Shown piece by piece: positions 1-11,839 of a DNA stretch of 64,000 nt (positions are counted from its first letter, which is position 1; every line of letters begins with the position of its first letter). Made by a program: the position numbers and the translations under genes. Under the pieces are notes generated by a model. The model had not been told where the DNA came from, did not search any database, and saw only the letters and a list, made by a program, of their open reading frames with translations. The stretch lies in NCBI GenBank assembly GCA_018907035.1, contig JACCIC010000029.1, forward strand, positions 1,506,501 through 1,570,500. Reading direction: 5' to 3'. The DNA is from Sycobia sp. Sy_11. Taxonomy: Eukaryota; Arthropoda; Insecta; Hymenoptera; Epichrysomallidae.

Positions 1-200
1 AAGCAAAGACAGTGCGATGTTGTATCGATTCATAATGACACTTTAGGTCAAATAGTGTTGCATCCATTTTCCTTCATTATGAACCTTTCCCATCGCATAT
101 AAACATTTGTCAACTGCTCTGTCACTGACTCCTAGCTTATTAGCAAGTTCTTTAATACATTGATAAGCGAAAAATAAAATATACGTAGGATTATTTAGGA
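1..200 (-). pseudogene. mariner transposase fragment, cut by window edge
   Basis: On the minus strand the translation of about 156 down to 43 gives the second helix-turn-helix of a mariner transposase: KELANKLGVSDRAVDKC, then a linker ending GKWMQHYLT, which matches the family's GxWVPHEL motif. After an in-frame stop the same frame continues as VIMNRYNIALSLL up to base 1, fitting the segment that follows this motif in mariners, so the homology runs off the window. The first helix-turn-helix is not recognisable upstream. With an internal stop and no catalytic domain in view this is a relic. Mariner family membership is a recognition from motif order, not from a search. Confidence 0.7.
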
Positions 201-307
201 TAGAGTAGGTATAAGCTTTCCTTGAATTATATCGAATCACAAACAATCCACGATCCACTCATGTGAACACCAGCGGATTTTAATTAGAATAAGAAAACTT
301 TTCCTTT

Positions 308-1260
308 TTGGTCTTGCGAGAGCCAATCGAGATTACTTGCCTCGAGTGGACGAATATATTTTTATTTTTATTTTTTTTTGATTTTCTTATTCATATCGTT
401 AAACCGCTTCCCTCCGTCACTTACCCTTTCGCATCGCGCATCAATTTCAAAGCGCTTCTCCACACGTCGGTCTTGGGAGGGGCAGTTTGTAGCCGTCCAA
501 ACTGTGGGTTCCTTATTAATTTTACAAACAGAGCGGGTATGCGCGTATTTGCGAATAAAATGCCATTGTACCGACTGTGCACAGCGCGTTGCAAAAGAAA
601 TGAGCAAGAGAGCAGAGAGAGAAGGCTTCTTCTCTACCTAGCAGCCGTACTCGATAGACGCTCTCCAGCGCCATACCGCGTCTATACGTCCAATTTACCA
701 GCCCCGTCCTGAGTGACGCCATTCTGTTACTTATCCGTACCTTCAGTGAGTCCAGAAATCTCTCCTTCATTTTAACCCTCGTGTACCACGAGAGGACCAT
801 TGCGCCTTTATCAGCGGAAATGCATGAACGAGAGGACGCCGCGCAATCCAACCCTGCTAAAAAGAAAGAAAAGGACGAGGGAACGCCGCCGAGAGCACCC
901 ACATCAGCTACGGCAAGTAGCCTTTGTATGATATCGCTAGTACCTGCTCGTGCCCGCCGCCGTTTGCGCCGCTTCACGGCGCGCTCATGCTCGGTATCAC
1001 TTGGTGATCACTCCGCGCTTATCTTTTCCCGCCTCCTGTGCGCGCATAAGCTAGTATATATCGTGTACGTACATCGAGGTCGCCGTCATTAATTTGTATA
1101 TATACTGTGTCGTCCGCATAATAAAATACTGTAATAGATATCGGATATTGCGCTTTCATTTATTCCCCACCCCATTTTTCCCTTTAAGTTTAGCTCCGAG
1201 TAACCACGAGGACAGCGGCCTGATACGATACGACACCGTATCAGTACGTAAATAAACACT
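308..1260. other. G+C-richer block, possible solo LTR
   Basis: This block is clearly richer in G+C and CpG than its AT-rich surroundings but none of its open frames resembles a known protein. It contains a short TATA-like stretch near 1,100 and a poly(A)-signal-like AATAAAA at about 1,121, followed by a pyrimidine-rich run near 1,165-1,187. This order resembles the R-U5 part of the LTR-like blocks near 32.7 and 33.6 kb. No primer-binding site, TG...CA ends or target duplication could be fixed, so solo LTR is only the likeliest reading; a host promoter or CpG island is the alternative. Confidence 0.25.
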
Positions 1261-1899
1261 TGGGGTATATGGTCACAATATATTTTAGATTATAATATTA
1301 ACTTATAATATTATAATAATAACAATTAGATTAAACCTATCGTTTGGCTGAATTTACACATGTTTTCTTCTTGGGTTAAATTTATTCTATCGTTTGTCTT
1401 TTCAATGTCTGTTTGGTCTTCTGCGATATATCTTTTCTGTTGCATATACGTTGCGTCTCTGGCATCATCTTCTGCCGGTTGTCTAAATGGGTGTTGCTAA
1501 AGTGGGGATTTACTCAGTTTTAATTGCTTCTAGAGCAACGTTGCTGAACTAGGTAAGTAGCTTTATGTGTGAGCCAGTGTCTACTTATTTTCAATGGTTT
1601 TAACCAATTAGTTCTCGCCCGCCGATACTGCGACATTCGCAATATTTTTCATGATAATGCTAATCATGTTACTAACTGAATGAATATGAACGTGTATGTG
1701 TGCGTGAGCATTTGTTATACCAATGATCCCGCGCAGTAATTTCAGTACGTTGTTATTTGTATTTTAACTAAATTTCGCGGAATTTGACTACCCTCACGGA
1801 GGTTTCGATAGAGTACTTTCTTTTATAGAGCGGTATGAGTAACTCTGAATAAAGGGACATGGTATATGGCGATGAGGTATGGGTTATTTATATATATAT
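1261..1899. other. AT-rich intergenic, nothing recognised
   Basis: No coding signal, RNA gene or repeat boundary is visible here; only short AT runs. Confidence 0.5.
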
Positions 1900-2560
1900 G
1901 CCGCCCAATCCTGGCAATGGCATCGTGGGTAAGGATTGGTGTGGCCGTCTAGGAGGTACAAAATTGGGAGGCGGTCAGATCATCAACTTCACGAGCGCAG
2001 ATAATGGAGTCCGTTCATAACATTGCGCCGGCATCGATCGGGGAGTAGATCGTTGACACATGCAACAGGGATAGAATTCATAGGGACCTTCAATGGATTT
2101 TAACCGTTTCTGCCGTTCGTCGGGTGGTGTTGCGGGTGGTTTTGGGCGGACTGTTGTGGATGCGATAGAGGAATGTGAGGAATATTTTCGGCACAGGCAC
2201 CGTTGTCAATGGAGGCTTTTTCTTCAGTTTTGTACTTTCTTGGTACGATGAACTTGAACCTGTACATTCTGAGCACATCATGTTATAGGGCAAGTTTTCC
2301 AGCTGCCTGCATTGCGACCAAACGCATAAAAGCGTACCGATCGCCGCAAGAAAATCGTACCTCGCCATGTTTAGGTGTACTCACATACACAATAGGCTCA
2401 ACCTTCACCTCAGGAGGCTGCTTCTTGGGATTCCCGTCCAATGGAACGGGCCTGGCCGATAGCGAAGGGGGCTCACCGATTTTATCGAACGCCCCGAGAT
2501 ATACGGAATATCGTCTTCTGGGAAGAGTCGTTATCTGAAGTGTGGTTCACCACGATTGTC
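1900..2560 (-). pseudogene. relic of Gypsy-A post-integrase ORF (third copy)
   Basis: Read on the minus strand, this segment carries the same blocks as the ORFs that follow integrase at 5.6-7.5 kb and 40.4-41.96 kb: a ...SVSPLRYRPGP block, then PIVYVSTPKHGEVRF with ...DRYAFMRL, then FIVPRKYKTEEK and GACAENIPHIPL, and finally PPNFVPP near 1,950. The corresponding peptides in the 5.6-kb copy are ISPLPYRPG, PIVYVSSPEDGEVHLY, VIIPTKFKENN, GACAGRKSQISL and ENFVP. The blocks lie in more than one frame and are broken by stops. The CCHC knuckle and C-terminal tail are not found left of 1,900, so the copy is truncated there. No integrase is seen on its upstream side (above 2,560). Confidence 0.65.
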
Positions 2561-5234
2561 TCCCCTAAGTCCTCATATACTCTCTTGAATGGATTATAAA
2601 TCCAATCCTTTGCTTCTTTTTTTTCTATGCAAAAGTGTTATTATTTATTTAATTATTAATATTTAATTATTTATTTATTTATTGTCTATTTAAAATTTTA
2701 TTGTTTATTCACTTCCAGATTATTTATTTAAATTCTACTATTTGTTTGTTTCCATCTTATTGTATTATTATTTCTTTCTTGTTTATTTATTTTCAAGTTA
2801 TTCTATTATTATTTAGATTCTATTGTTTATTTATTTTCAGGTTATTCTACTGTTGTTATTATTATACTCTTAATTTATTATTTACACAGTAACCATAATA
2901 TACACATCTTCAGTTCGATGGTCAGTCTGGGTAGTACATTAATACATGTGCTACAATCATTTCTTAATTAATTAAATGTTTATTGCTCCCACTTGCTCTT
3001 TCTTTTGCAGAAAATTATAATTATCCCTATTCTTTGAAATGATAAATATTGATTTATTTCTTGTTTTTCTCTCTCTTTTTTTGTAAAAAAAGGAAAATTA
3101 TTATTATTGTTTGTTTAATTATTTAAATAATAAAAATAAAAGAAATTTTGATTTCAAAATATCTCCAATACTTGTTATTTTTAAAAATTATCCTTGTCGT
3201 TCCCTTATCCTTAATTTATGTTGATTGCAATTATGTATTTCTTCCTAAATAATATTATTTACTATAATTTATTTATTATTAACTAATTTATTATATCGTT
3301 GCTTGTTGATATATCATCAAATTGATTGTTATCAACATCAGTTGAAAAAAGAAAAGTGAAAAAAATTATTGTAAAATATAAAGAATGTTAAATATTATTA
3401 ATAATAATGTTGTTGATTTAATATGCGTATTGTAGATATGTTGGCTCATTAGTTGCTATAAGAGTTGTTATTATGTCTGAATTTTTCCTGCTGAATACAT
3501 GTGCCAGCAACGACATGTTTTGCAGGACCACTACACCAATAATGGAAATTTAATTGGGAAAGATTCGGTGAAAAATAAAAATTTGGACTAATAAATCTGT
3601 TAGTAAAAACAGGTCTTCAACGAGCAATATATATATTGCTTAGCAGTCAAATTTGGTTAAAATCTATTTTCTTTTGCTAATGCTTCTGATAGTCTGAGAG
3701 GCAGGAGAATAATCGTTAAAACAAAAAGAATCAAGAAATGTTATATTTATTTGTTTTTATATGTGATAGAAGTGTTATAAGTGTCTATATATATATATAT
3801 ATATGCATTGTACAAGCTATCTCTGTGCAAGTTAATAATATCCAGCAGAAGTTCCAAAAAGTACATGTCTTTTCAACCTAGTATCCAGTTATATTTATTG
3901 AAATCCAGTGAAAGAGCCAGTGGTTATAACATACATAAAAGTTAATATCTGTTTGCTATATAAGACAGTACACGTCTAACCTATATGGCAAGTGTAATGC
4001 ATATAGATAAGAAATTAAAAACATCAAAAGTGTGGGAAGAAAAAGGAATTTTCTTCCAGCCAAGTATAGTAGACTCCTATGAACCACAGCAATTGTGGTA
4101 ATTAAATTAGGAATTATTTATAAATAATTACCAATTTTGGCAAAAATACTTTAAGAGTATTTATACCATACGAGGGTCTCGGTACCTTATAGTGTGCTAC
4201 CAGATAGAACTGGTTCTAAATACCGCTTTTTTTACTGGAAAGTATTATATAATAGATATTATAATAAAAGCAAAAAAGAACTGAAAATTAATAGATAATC
4301 AATAAATAATTAACAATTGCACAGCATGGGATCAGCATAGCAGTCACGAACAGAATATGTATGTGCTAAAATGTATTTTATTATAAGGTAAGATTTTAAA
4401 ATAGAGGTGATGATAAAAATTGGTTAAGAACATAAGGCATCGATAACATCAATAAATTCACAATAAATAAGATAATAAACAAATAAATAAGTGAATAAAC
4501 ACATTTTTGACAATCACAACTTTGATATTGGATTCTCATTCCTTTTTTTCTCAAACGATTGAAACTGCAGGAGCAGAAATTGAGGGTAATCTATTTACAA
4601 AAAACCATCTTTTAATTAAATAAATGAATATACACTAGTTAAGCTACTATAGGCATAGAAATGAGAGGAAAATAAGGTGCGCTTGTACGAGATAGACTAA
4701 TTTGGACAAATTTTGGAATCATAGATGAGATATCCTGAAAATAAAAAATTACAATAACGATAATTACACACTAACAATAGTATAAATAATTTTTTTTTAT
4801 AATAAACATGATTCTTAAATAATTCAAAATCAAAACAGCAAATTCTTTCTTTTTGTCAACGAAGAACAGGAGAGATTGTCTAGTCTGGTATTGAATTTTT
4901 AAGTATTGACTAAATAATTAGCAGTTGAGGAAATTATAAATAATTTAAATAATAATTAAAATAAATTACAAAAAGAAAGTCAAAGCATAACTACAAGGAA
5001 AATAGGCAAGAATGAGCAGAACCAGATGACATAGAAATAATAGAAGATTACTTAAAACATAAACAACCTAAATAATTAATAATAATAGATTAATAAATAA
5101 ATAAATAGATAAATAAATAATATGGAACTTTGGAAAAAAATTTAACAATAGATTTCTCATTTAAAATAACCAGTCAAAAAGGCTAACGAGGACATAAATC
5201 TCATTTATTTAATAACAAAAAACTAATAATATAA
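2561..5234. other. AT-rich intergenic with (AT)n
   Basis: Long T-rich and A-rich low-complexity sequence, including an AT microsatellite at about 3,787-3,805. Open frames here are composition artefacts (runs of Phe, Ile, Leu). No gene supported. Confidence 0.5.
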
Positions 5235-5610
5235 TAACCAACCGCATCAGTCATTAACACCTGCTGACTAGCTAAATCGGATGAAGAGGTTACCCCTCAT
5301 TCATGAATTAGTCAGGAAAAACCTTTCTGTAGCCAGCGAGAAACAGGCACATTGTTATAACAAGAATAAAAGAGAAGCATCATTCGACGAAAACGAGACC
5401 GTTTGTAGAAGAAACCATGCATTATCATCAGGGCCAGATAGATTTGCAGCAAAACTAGCATAGAAGTTTATTGCCGAATAATCAGGAAAATATACCTTGT
5501 CACTTTCGAGCTAGAAGATATGGACGACAGAAAGAAAATCAGAGTATACGTTTCGGACATAAAAAAATACTATCCCTCTCACGCACTATCGCGTTTCTCC
5601 ACAGGTACCT
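5235..5610 (+). pseudogene. Gypsy-A integrase C-terminus (5'-truncated copy)
   Basis: The frame around 5,235-5,463 aligns with the integrase tail of the 35.7-42.7 kb element: LNRMKRLPLIHELVRKNL...EKQAH here against LDRMKRMTAIYELVKNNL...EKQAH at 40,130-40,218. It continues with RRNHALSSGPDRFAAKLA, the helix and strand preceding the GPY/F-type module, and then in another frame ELEDMDDRKKIRVYVSDIK at about 5,511-5,567, the usual end of Gypsy integrases. Sequence above 5,235 is unrelated AT-rich DNA, so the copy is cut at its 5' side. Frame changes and stops make it non-functional. Confidence 0.7.
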
Positions 5611-7502
5611 TCAGCAGAGACGATGCTTCCAAACATAGGCAGAGGCAGAGGGTTGCGCCGGTCCAATTGTTGGCCGATCAACCGCGTCGACCAGGGGACG
5701 TTCATACCCCCCAAGCAACGGGCTCAGCACCCATAAATACGACTACGATAAAAGTCTTAGTGACACACAGGCAAGCGACGCAAGAGCGAAGAGCGTCAAT
5801 GCGACCGCGAACAAACCTTAGATATGGCTCAACTAGCACAAGCTTTACACCAACGAGAAAACGAACAAGAGTTACGAAACCTGATTGATTTCAGCCCAGA
5901 CTCAACTCAGGAGTTAGCCGTCGGCGAACCCGGATCGAAAACACTCATACCGGTCACTGACGAATCATTTGCGCTGTCTTTACTAGACATCAGCAATTCC
6001 CCCCGCGAGGACCTAGAGAATACACCCATCCACCCCTACCACCAATAGCGACATAGCTGAAGAGGAAAGCGATCATCCGCAACTACGTAAAACTACCAAC
6101 AACGGAGAGGATAACTTCATCTGCGCTTGTCCGAAAAGACGTAAAACTACCACACCAACAGAAGGTGAAGCAGAAGAAGTAGTTGAAGAGGTTAGTCCGC
6201 TACGACATGAAACTATAACAACAACGGAAGTAAAGGAGTTAAGAGGACCACGTAGACGTGAAGCTACGGCAAACGCACAGGAATACGAGCAACATCAACA
6301 GGGACAGCAGACGTAGAAAAAGGTAGGCCGAAAGAAACGGATTAGATTTTCAATCCTTTCACAAGAAGATATGAGGACTAGGGCGACACCATTGCCGTGG
6401 GTTACAAGTTCGACAGCAACGCATCGCACAAGACCGGACCGGTGGAAGCGTCCCGCAGACGCATTATAGTCCACCGTAACCCACGAGACGCAAAACCATA
6501 TTCTGCACGTGAGCAAATACGGTCTATTAGCCCCCTACCGTACCGGCCAGGCTCTAAATGCCATAGACGGATTATCCCGGAGCGACCTGTAAAAGTCAGA
6601 AGACCAGCGCCTATCGTATACGTTAGTAGCCCGGAAGATGGAGAGGTCCACCTCTACCGTGAAGGCCGTTGTACATTTATGCGCTCCGTAGGGACACAGT
6701 GATCCAGCGAACGCAAGATGTGCCAAAAGTCCCCGGGCAGTAAAGACGAGAAGGCGCAAGGCAAGGTTATAATCCCGACAAAATTCAAGGAGAATAACGT
6801 TCCATATGAAGAAGGAGCCTGTGCCGGTAGAAAGTCCCAGATCTCCCTACCGCGCCTACAGAATTCGACCAACAGCCAAACTGACATCTACAGATTGAAA
6901 TATAAGAAGGGTTTTAATCCGTACAAAATTCAAGAAACAACCAGCCCCGTTGCCAGCCTATATCGGCCCGTCATGCAGCAAGCGACGTAAAATTTCGCTA
7001 CGGCAACCCCGAAGATACCAGCGTTCATGACGATGGCAATCACCCCCCCCTCCCCCCAGAGAATTTTGTACCCTCAAGCGACCACACCCATCCTATCCCG
7101 CAAGGCCGTTCTCCAAGCAACAGGCCGGGAAAAAAGATGGCTGCTGGAATTGCGGTGAAGAAGGACATAGGTACTCCACCTGCACACAACCGTGGAGTAG
7201 CAAATTTTGCTTGCAATCGCTTGTCCCGAGAGACCGGCCTCTGGCGCTTCGTCTTAGAAGGAAGAGGGGTAGCGATAGCGCGAAATAGTCGCCAGGTGAA
7301 GGCGATAAGACACTGCGGCATATATGCGAAGAAATGGCAGAGGAAGAAGAGGCGCTAGAAAAAGCCGAGCACCCGACAGTCGCGCAACCAACAGCGCAAG
7401 AGACGACTGGGCAGACCCTGCAGAAGGTTGCAGAAGCAATCGTCCATGGCACACAACCGGTTCTGATTGTCATGCCGGGTGCCAACGTCTACATCACGAA
7501 GT
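5611..7502 (+). pseudogene. Gypsy-A post-integrase ORF with CCHC knuckle (copy 1)
   Basis: Downstream of the integrase tail, where insect Gypsy elements carry either nothing or an env gene, lies coding-like sequence. Blocks in order: LDMAQLAQALHQREN (5,819), RRRIIVHRNPRDAKPY (about 6,456), PIVYVSSPEDGEVHLY with RCTFMRSVGTQ (about 6,610-6,700), KVIIPTKFKENN (about 6,760), a CCHC knuckle CWNCGEEGHRYSTC (about 7,142-7,183), and a C-terminal peptide ...TQPVLIVMPGANVYITK ending at a TAG at 7,500-7,502. Each block has a counterpart at 40.4-41.96 kb, including the terminal MPGxxVYxxK and stop codon. Stops and frameshifts separate the blocks. No transmembrane, signal or furin features suggest env; the knuckle suggests nucleic-acid binding. 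Function unknown. Confidence 0.65.
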
Positions 7503-8525
7503 AGATACGAAGTACAATCCGTCCATCTGTTTCCCCTTTTCTTCCCAGATACAGATACCGTACAGATTCCCCCATGTCCTCATACCGTGATACCAGCAAA
7601 GTTAGTTGAGTACACCGTTCAAGAGTTACTAACGCGACGAAATAGGACATGATACGGGAAATCGTAATAAGTAATAATAAAGAGTAGAACACCCGCGAGC
7701 GCGGCAATGCAGCGATGACGCGGTGTTGACGGACGACGAGTAGAACTAGAAAAGAGCATACAATGGCTCCAAGTAAATAAAAGGCTACTTGCACGACCCC
7801 AACACTGCCACAACGATAGCTGAGAGGGAACCAGTCACTACAGAAAAAAAACCTCATTTACAGCAAACTCCATCGCAGAAAGAGCCAACGTAGCACAGAG
7901 GAGCTCGAGAAGATCGCAGAAGCCGGCCCCGAGCGAACAAGAGTGACAAGCAAGAGTCACGCATTGTGAAATATGAATATTTCCTAGACAATCGATTAGA
8001 GTAATTAGATTATAAGTTTCATCTTTACAAATGTCTTAATTTAGCTTAGTTTTAGTCACTTTTTTCTTTTCATATAAAATAACTAGCTAGGATAGGTATT
8101 CATAGTAATAAACATCTTTTAGCTTCCAGCGAAAAAAAGTATTTTGTTTAATTCCCACACAGTAGTCAGAAATTCCTGATACTGAATTCGTTAGAATCAG
8201 CGCGAAGTATTGAAATTTTATTTTCTTTTTATGCAACAGAGTAGAATTGGAAAAAGCTATTAGTATTTAAGATTTATATAGCATTATATAGAGCCACCAC
8301 CGGACGACGGCAGCACCGAGAGACCACCGATGGTCATGACAATAGATAGAGTTTTGATTTTATTTTCGTTATAAAAATTTATAATTTTGAGTTTGTGATA
8401 AGGAACGTAAAGTCCCTCCGAGCGGTTCCGAAATCCACAGATCCCAATTCCTATCCCCAACCGTATCCTTACCGGACGAAAGACGCGCGAATGATTTAGA
8501 ATAAACGTGCCTCACGCGTCGGTTT
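7503..8525 (+). other. Gypsy-A 3' untranslated region (copy 1)
   Basis: Runs from the post-integrase stop to the polypurine tract. A short match to the other copy (AGAGC.TACAATGGCTC near 7,755 versus 42,157) shows that this stretch also belongs to the element. No further ORF can be followed. Confidence 0.45.
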
Positions 8526-8536
8526 AGAAGGGGGAG
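8526..8536 (+). promoter_or_regulatory. polypurine tract, Gypsy-A copy 1
   Basis: AGAAGGGGGAG, an unbroken purine run directly before TGTGACCGACC, is the expected plus-strand primer site at the 3' LTR boundary of an LTR retrotransposon. Confidence 0.55.
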
Positions 8537-8537
8537 T

Positions 8538-8830
8538 TGTGACCGACCAAATGGCCGGTCCGCGGTTGCGAAACCGAGCGTTCGCGCGTGAAAGCGAAAA
8601 TGCGAGAAGCGCTAGCCGCGACAGTGCGCGACGTTCGCCCATGAAGGAGGAAGTAGAGAGAAGAATCCTTCTTCTTCTCCGAGTTGTTCAGGAAGACTGT
8701 CGCATCGAGACGAGATACCATCCAAACTATTGAGCTCTCTCTCGATCCTGTTACCATCCCCATCCCGACCATCTCGACGGATCAGCTACGTCCAAATCGG
8801 CAGATTTTGAGAGTGAGATGATCTCTGAAG
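8538..8830 (+). repeat. 3' LTR sequence of Gypsy-A copy 1
   Basis: Begins with TGTGACC right after the polypurine tract and is G+C-rich compared with its flanks. The downstream boundary is not visible: no CA end with a matching second LTR exists in the window, and the sequence becomes AT-rich after about 8,830, so the LTR is probably incomplete. No clear poly(A) signal was seen. Confidence 0.45.
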
Positions 8831-10240
8831 TAAGTAATACGCAAAAATTAAATTAAAAACTTAATTAAAAACATTTAATTAAAAAAAGAAATAATGTTTT
8901 TGTTCCTCGATGCTATTTTTCTTATAGTCTTTCACTTCTAGAATGGATATCTTAAGTAAAAGAAGAATATCTATGGTGCTACGGTACGCGCCGTCGACTC
9001 TCAAAAATTCTTACAAGCTATTTTTGTAAAAATTTATTAGTAAATAGTAAACCTTCTAAATTTTTATTCCATGATTGCTGCAATTTTTGCTGAAATAAAG
9101 CACTTTTTGGCTTTAAAAAATTTGCCTTCCTTCTATGGCAAATGAGTTTAACAATTTTACAATACTGAGTATATACTATGGGACATGGTATTGAGGTATA
9201 CTATTTGAAATAGTTAAATTGGTCGTGCGAGACATAAACAACAGGGACAATAAATAACAAGAGCTAAAATTTCATTACCTTTAATTTCATTAATATTTAA
9301 TTAATAAGCGGGTTCAGATTATAGAATATATGAATGTAAATATATGATTATAATGAAGTGTATATTATAGAGAAAGTATATGTAGATAATATGGTAGTGA
9401 CATAGACAATATGAATAATATAAGTCATATAACCAGTATTAATAGTGCTATTTATCAATAATGAATATGTATAACTAGTATAATTCATGGTCGCTCATAT
9501 TTACCTTGAATATTTATTATAGCTGTGCTCAGGTACAACCCATACATCATCCACAGTAAACAAGAGAGGTCAGAGAAATTTACTGTACTTTTGAGAACTC
9601 ATTAACGATAAACAGAACTCATCAGAATAATTAATTAAAATATTTGGCTTTTACTTACTCTTTTATCGTGGTCTAAATACACTCACTGCAATCCCTTTAA
9701 TTTTTGAAAAGTGTTGAGGATTTTTCCACCATACTTTACAAATTGCACGAAATAATTCCGCTTCAAAACAGATTACAGAGACTTCCAAAAGGGAAATCAG
9801 TGGATACTGAGAGAGGAAGATGACTTTCAATGCATACTATTACTTTTAATATCTAAGTCCGACTTGCTACGATTTAGTTTCTTCGGACATGATGGGTATG
9901 GAGAAAACAACACGTATTTGTATCGGTGCATTTCTGATAAAATAACAAAGAAGACTAACTGTACAATCACTTCTTTCCAGAGGGCTATTTATTTATTAAA
10001 CGTAGTAGAACTTAAGAAATTAAAAAGCAACTAATAACGTTTTCCACTATTTTTTTACTATTAATGCTTATTATTATTATATTATCCGTTTATTAATTAA
10101 CTATAATATTATATTTCGACATAAGTAAGTAATTTCGAGTTCAACGTTCTATTGACACGTCTAAACACTAAAGTACATGCCTTAAACGAGGTCAAACAAT
10201 TAAGTAATGCTACAAATCGAGATTCAGAAATCGAGTCTAT
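8831..10240. other. AT-rich intergenic, nothing recognised
   Basis: Low-complexity AT-rich DNA without coding signal or a repeat boundary that I can place. Confidence 0.5.
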
Positions 10241-11197
10241 TTAATAATTAAGGTGCATCGCTGCGACATCTTCAAAGTAGTCCTCTCCCACATCTATATA
10301 CTTATTCCAGCGAGTTTTCCAGTTTTCATAAAAATTCTGGAACACCTCTTGTGGAACCTCCCCGAGTACCCTCGTCACAGATTCTTTAAAATATCGACCT
10401 TTGACGAATTTTTTCAAATGAGTAAATAGGAAAAAGTCCCAGATTGACATATCCGGTGAATAGTGCGTGGTTGTGGTAACGTTGCGATGTCTTTAGACGC
10501 CAAAAACTGAGAGACACTCAATACACTGTCACAGGGAGCATTGTCGTGATGCAGAACCCAAGTCTTTGTGATCTCTGGGCCAAAGTCTTTGTGAACCATT
10601 CCTTTGTTGTCGAAGAAGCAACTGAACATGGTTTTCACTTTTGACTCATTCTCACCTTCTTTGGACTTGGCGATCCAAGGGACAGCCACTGTTGGCTTGG
10701 TTATTTATTTTCAGAGTCATGAAGAACCAACTTTTATCACCAGTCATAACTCGATCGAGACGAATAGGATCACATTCAACCTGCTCGAGACAATCTTGAG
10801 CGATGTTTATTCGGTAGGGTTTTTGCTCATCTGAAAGGTTCTTCGGTACTATCTTCGCGCACAGCTTTTTCATGGCGAAGTCTACGGTTAAAATCTCTCT
10901 GACTGTTTCCGGGTAAATATTCAACTCGTCATCTAACATTCGAATGGTTAGTCGCCGATCTTAACAAACAAGAGCGCGGACGTGCTGCGCTTTCGCGACG
11001 GTTCCCACTTGAATTTGCCTCACTTGAATCAGCTCACGGCCTGTTTTAAAATCGGTATGCCACCAAAACATCTAACTACGACTCAGGGCAACACTGTCAT
11101 ACACTTTAAGCACTTTTTCATAAGTTACTGTCGCGGTTTCGCCGAGTTTCACACAAAATTTTATCGCGAACCATTGCTCTAAATTTCTCTGTTCCAT
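10241..11197 (-). pseudogene. decayed mariner transposase
   Basis: The minus strand holds scattered but collinear pieces of a mariner transposase. The N-terminus starts at about 11,197 (MEQRNLEQWFAIKFCVKLGE). Then come DRRLTIRMLDDELNI and ETVREILT (second helix-turn-helix), KIVPKNLSDEQ, VMTGDKSW (first catalytic Asp), VLHHDNAP (second Asp), IWDFFLF (third Asp position) and the C-terminal YENWKTRWNKYIDVGEDYFE ending at 10,241. The overall plan matches the long-lived mariner lineage that begins MEQR...IKFC. The pieces lie in at least three frames with stops, so it cannot be active. The domesticated GVQW-type genes are relatives; nothing here suggests domestication. Confidence 0.8.
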
Positions 11198-11839
11198 TTT
11201 CGTGTCATACACTACTCGCGCATTGTTACAAAACACTAAACAGTTGTTGACGAAATGATCGTACAAGGGTCGTCAAGATCTCAATCGAGAGAGTAGAGAT
11301 CTACTATTGCGGTGGTGGAATTATTACCACAGGCTGAGAAATCATCTGGCCTCGTAAGAAATTGGTAAATTATATCCCTTTTTCGATATTACGCAAAATT
11401 TCACAGACTTTGGTACACAAGCAAAACTTATAAAATGCAAGTATTTATGCAATTACTTATATAGTCATCTAATGGTAGATCGGCACAAGTAATGCCATGT
11501 TGTTTTAAAATCAAAAGTAACTATGTAAACTTAACACACTTACATTTTCTTTTATGTGAATTTATCCTATATTCTTTTCTCGCTATCCTACTCCCCTCTC
11601 ATTCTATGCTCTAAGATTTATGTGTACAAATATTGTCTATTTCTATGTACTGAAGAAACCTACCCCCCCCCCTTAGAGCGATCAGAGAACTCTCGATATA
11701 TTCTTCCCAAAGCCTCCACACTACCCGCATTTACATCCTAATTAAGAAAATTTATCTATTAATTTTAAAATTTTTAATTCTAGATTGTTGTACTATAATG
11801 TACTAAACAAAAAAATTAAATAATCGGAAAACATCATAC
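11198..11839. other. intergenic or intronic AT-rich sequence
   Basis: No coding signal. If the EGF exon at 11,840-12,176 belongs to a host gene, this is its downstream intron and the mariner lies inside that intron. Confidence 0.4.

Noticed and set aside
308..1092. Overlapping open frames of 87-151 codons on both strands
   Set aside because: They occur on both strands of a G+C-richer block with no recognisable domain; better seen as non-coding or LTR sequence.
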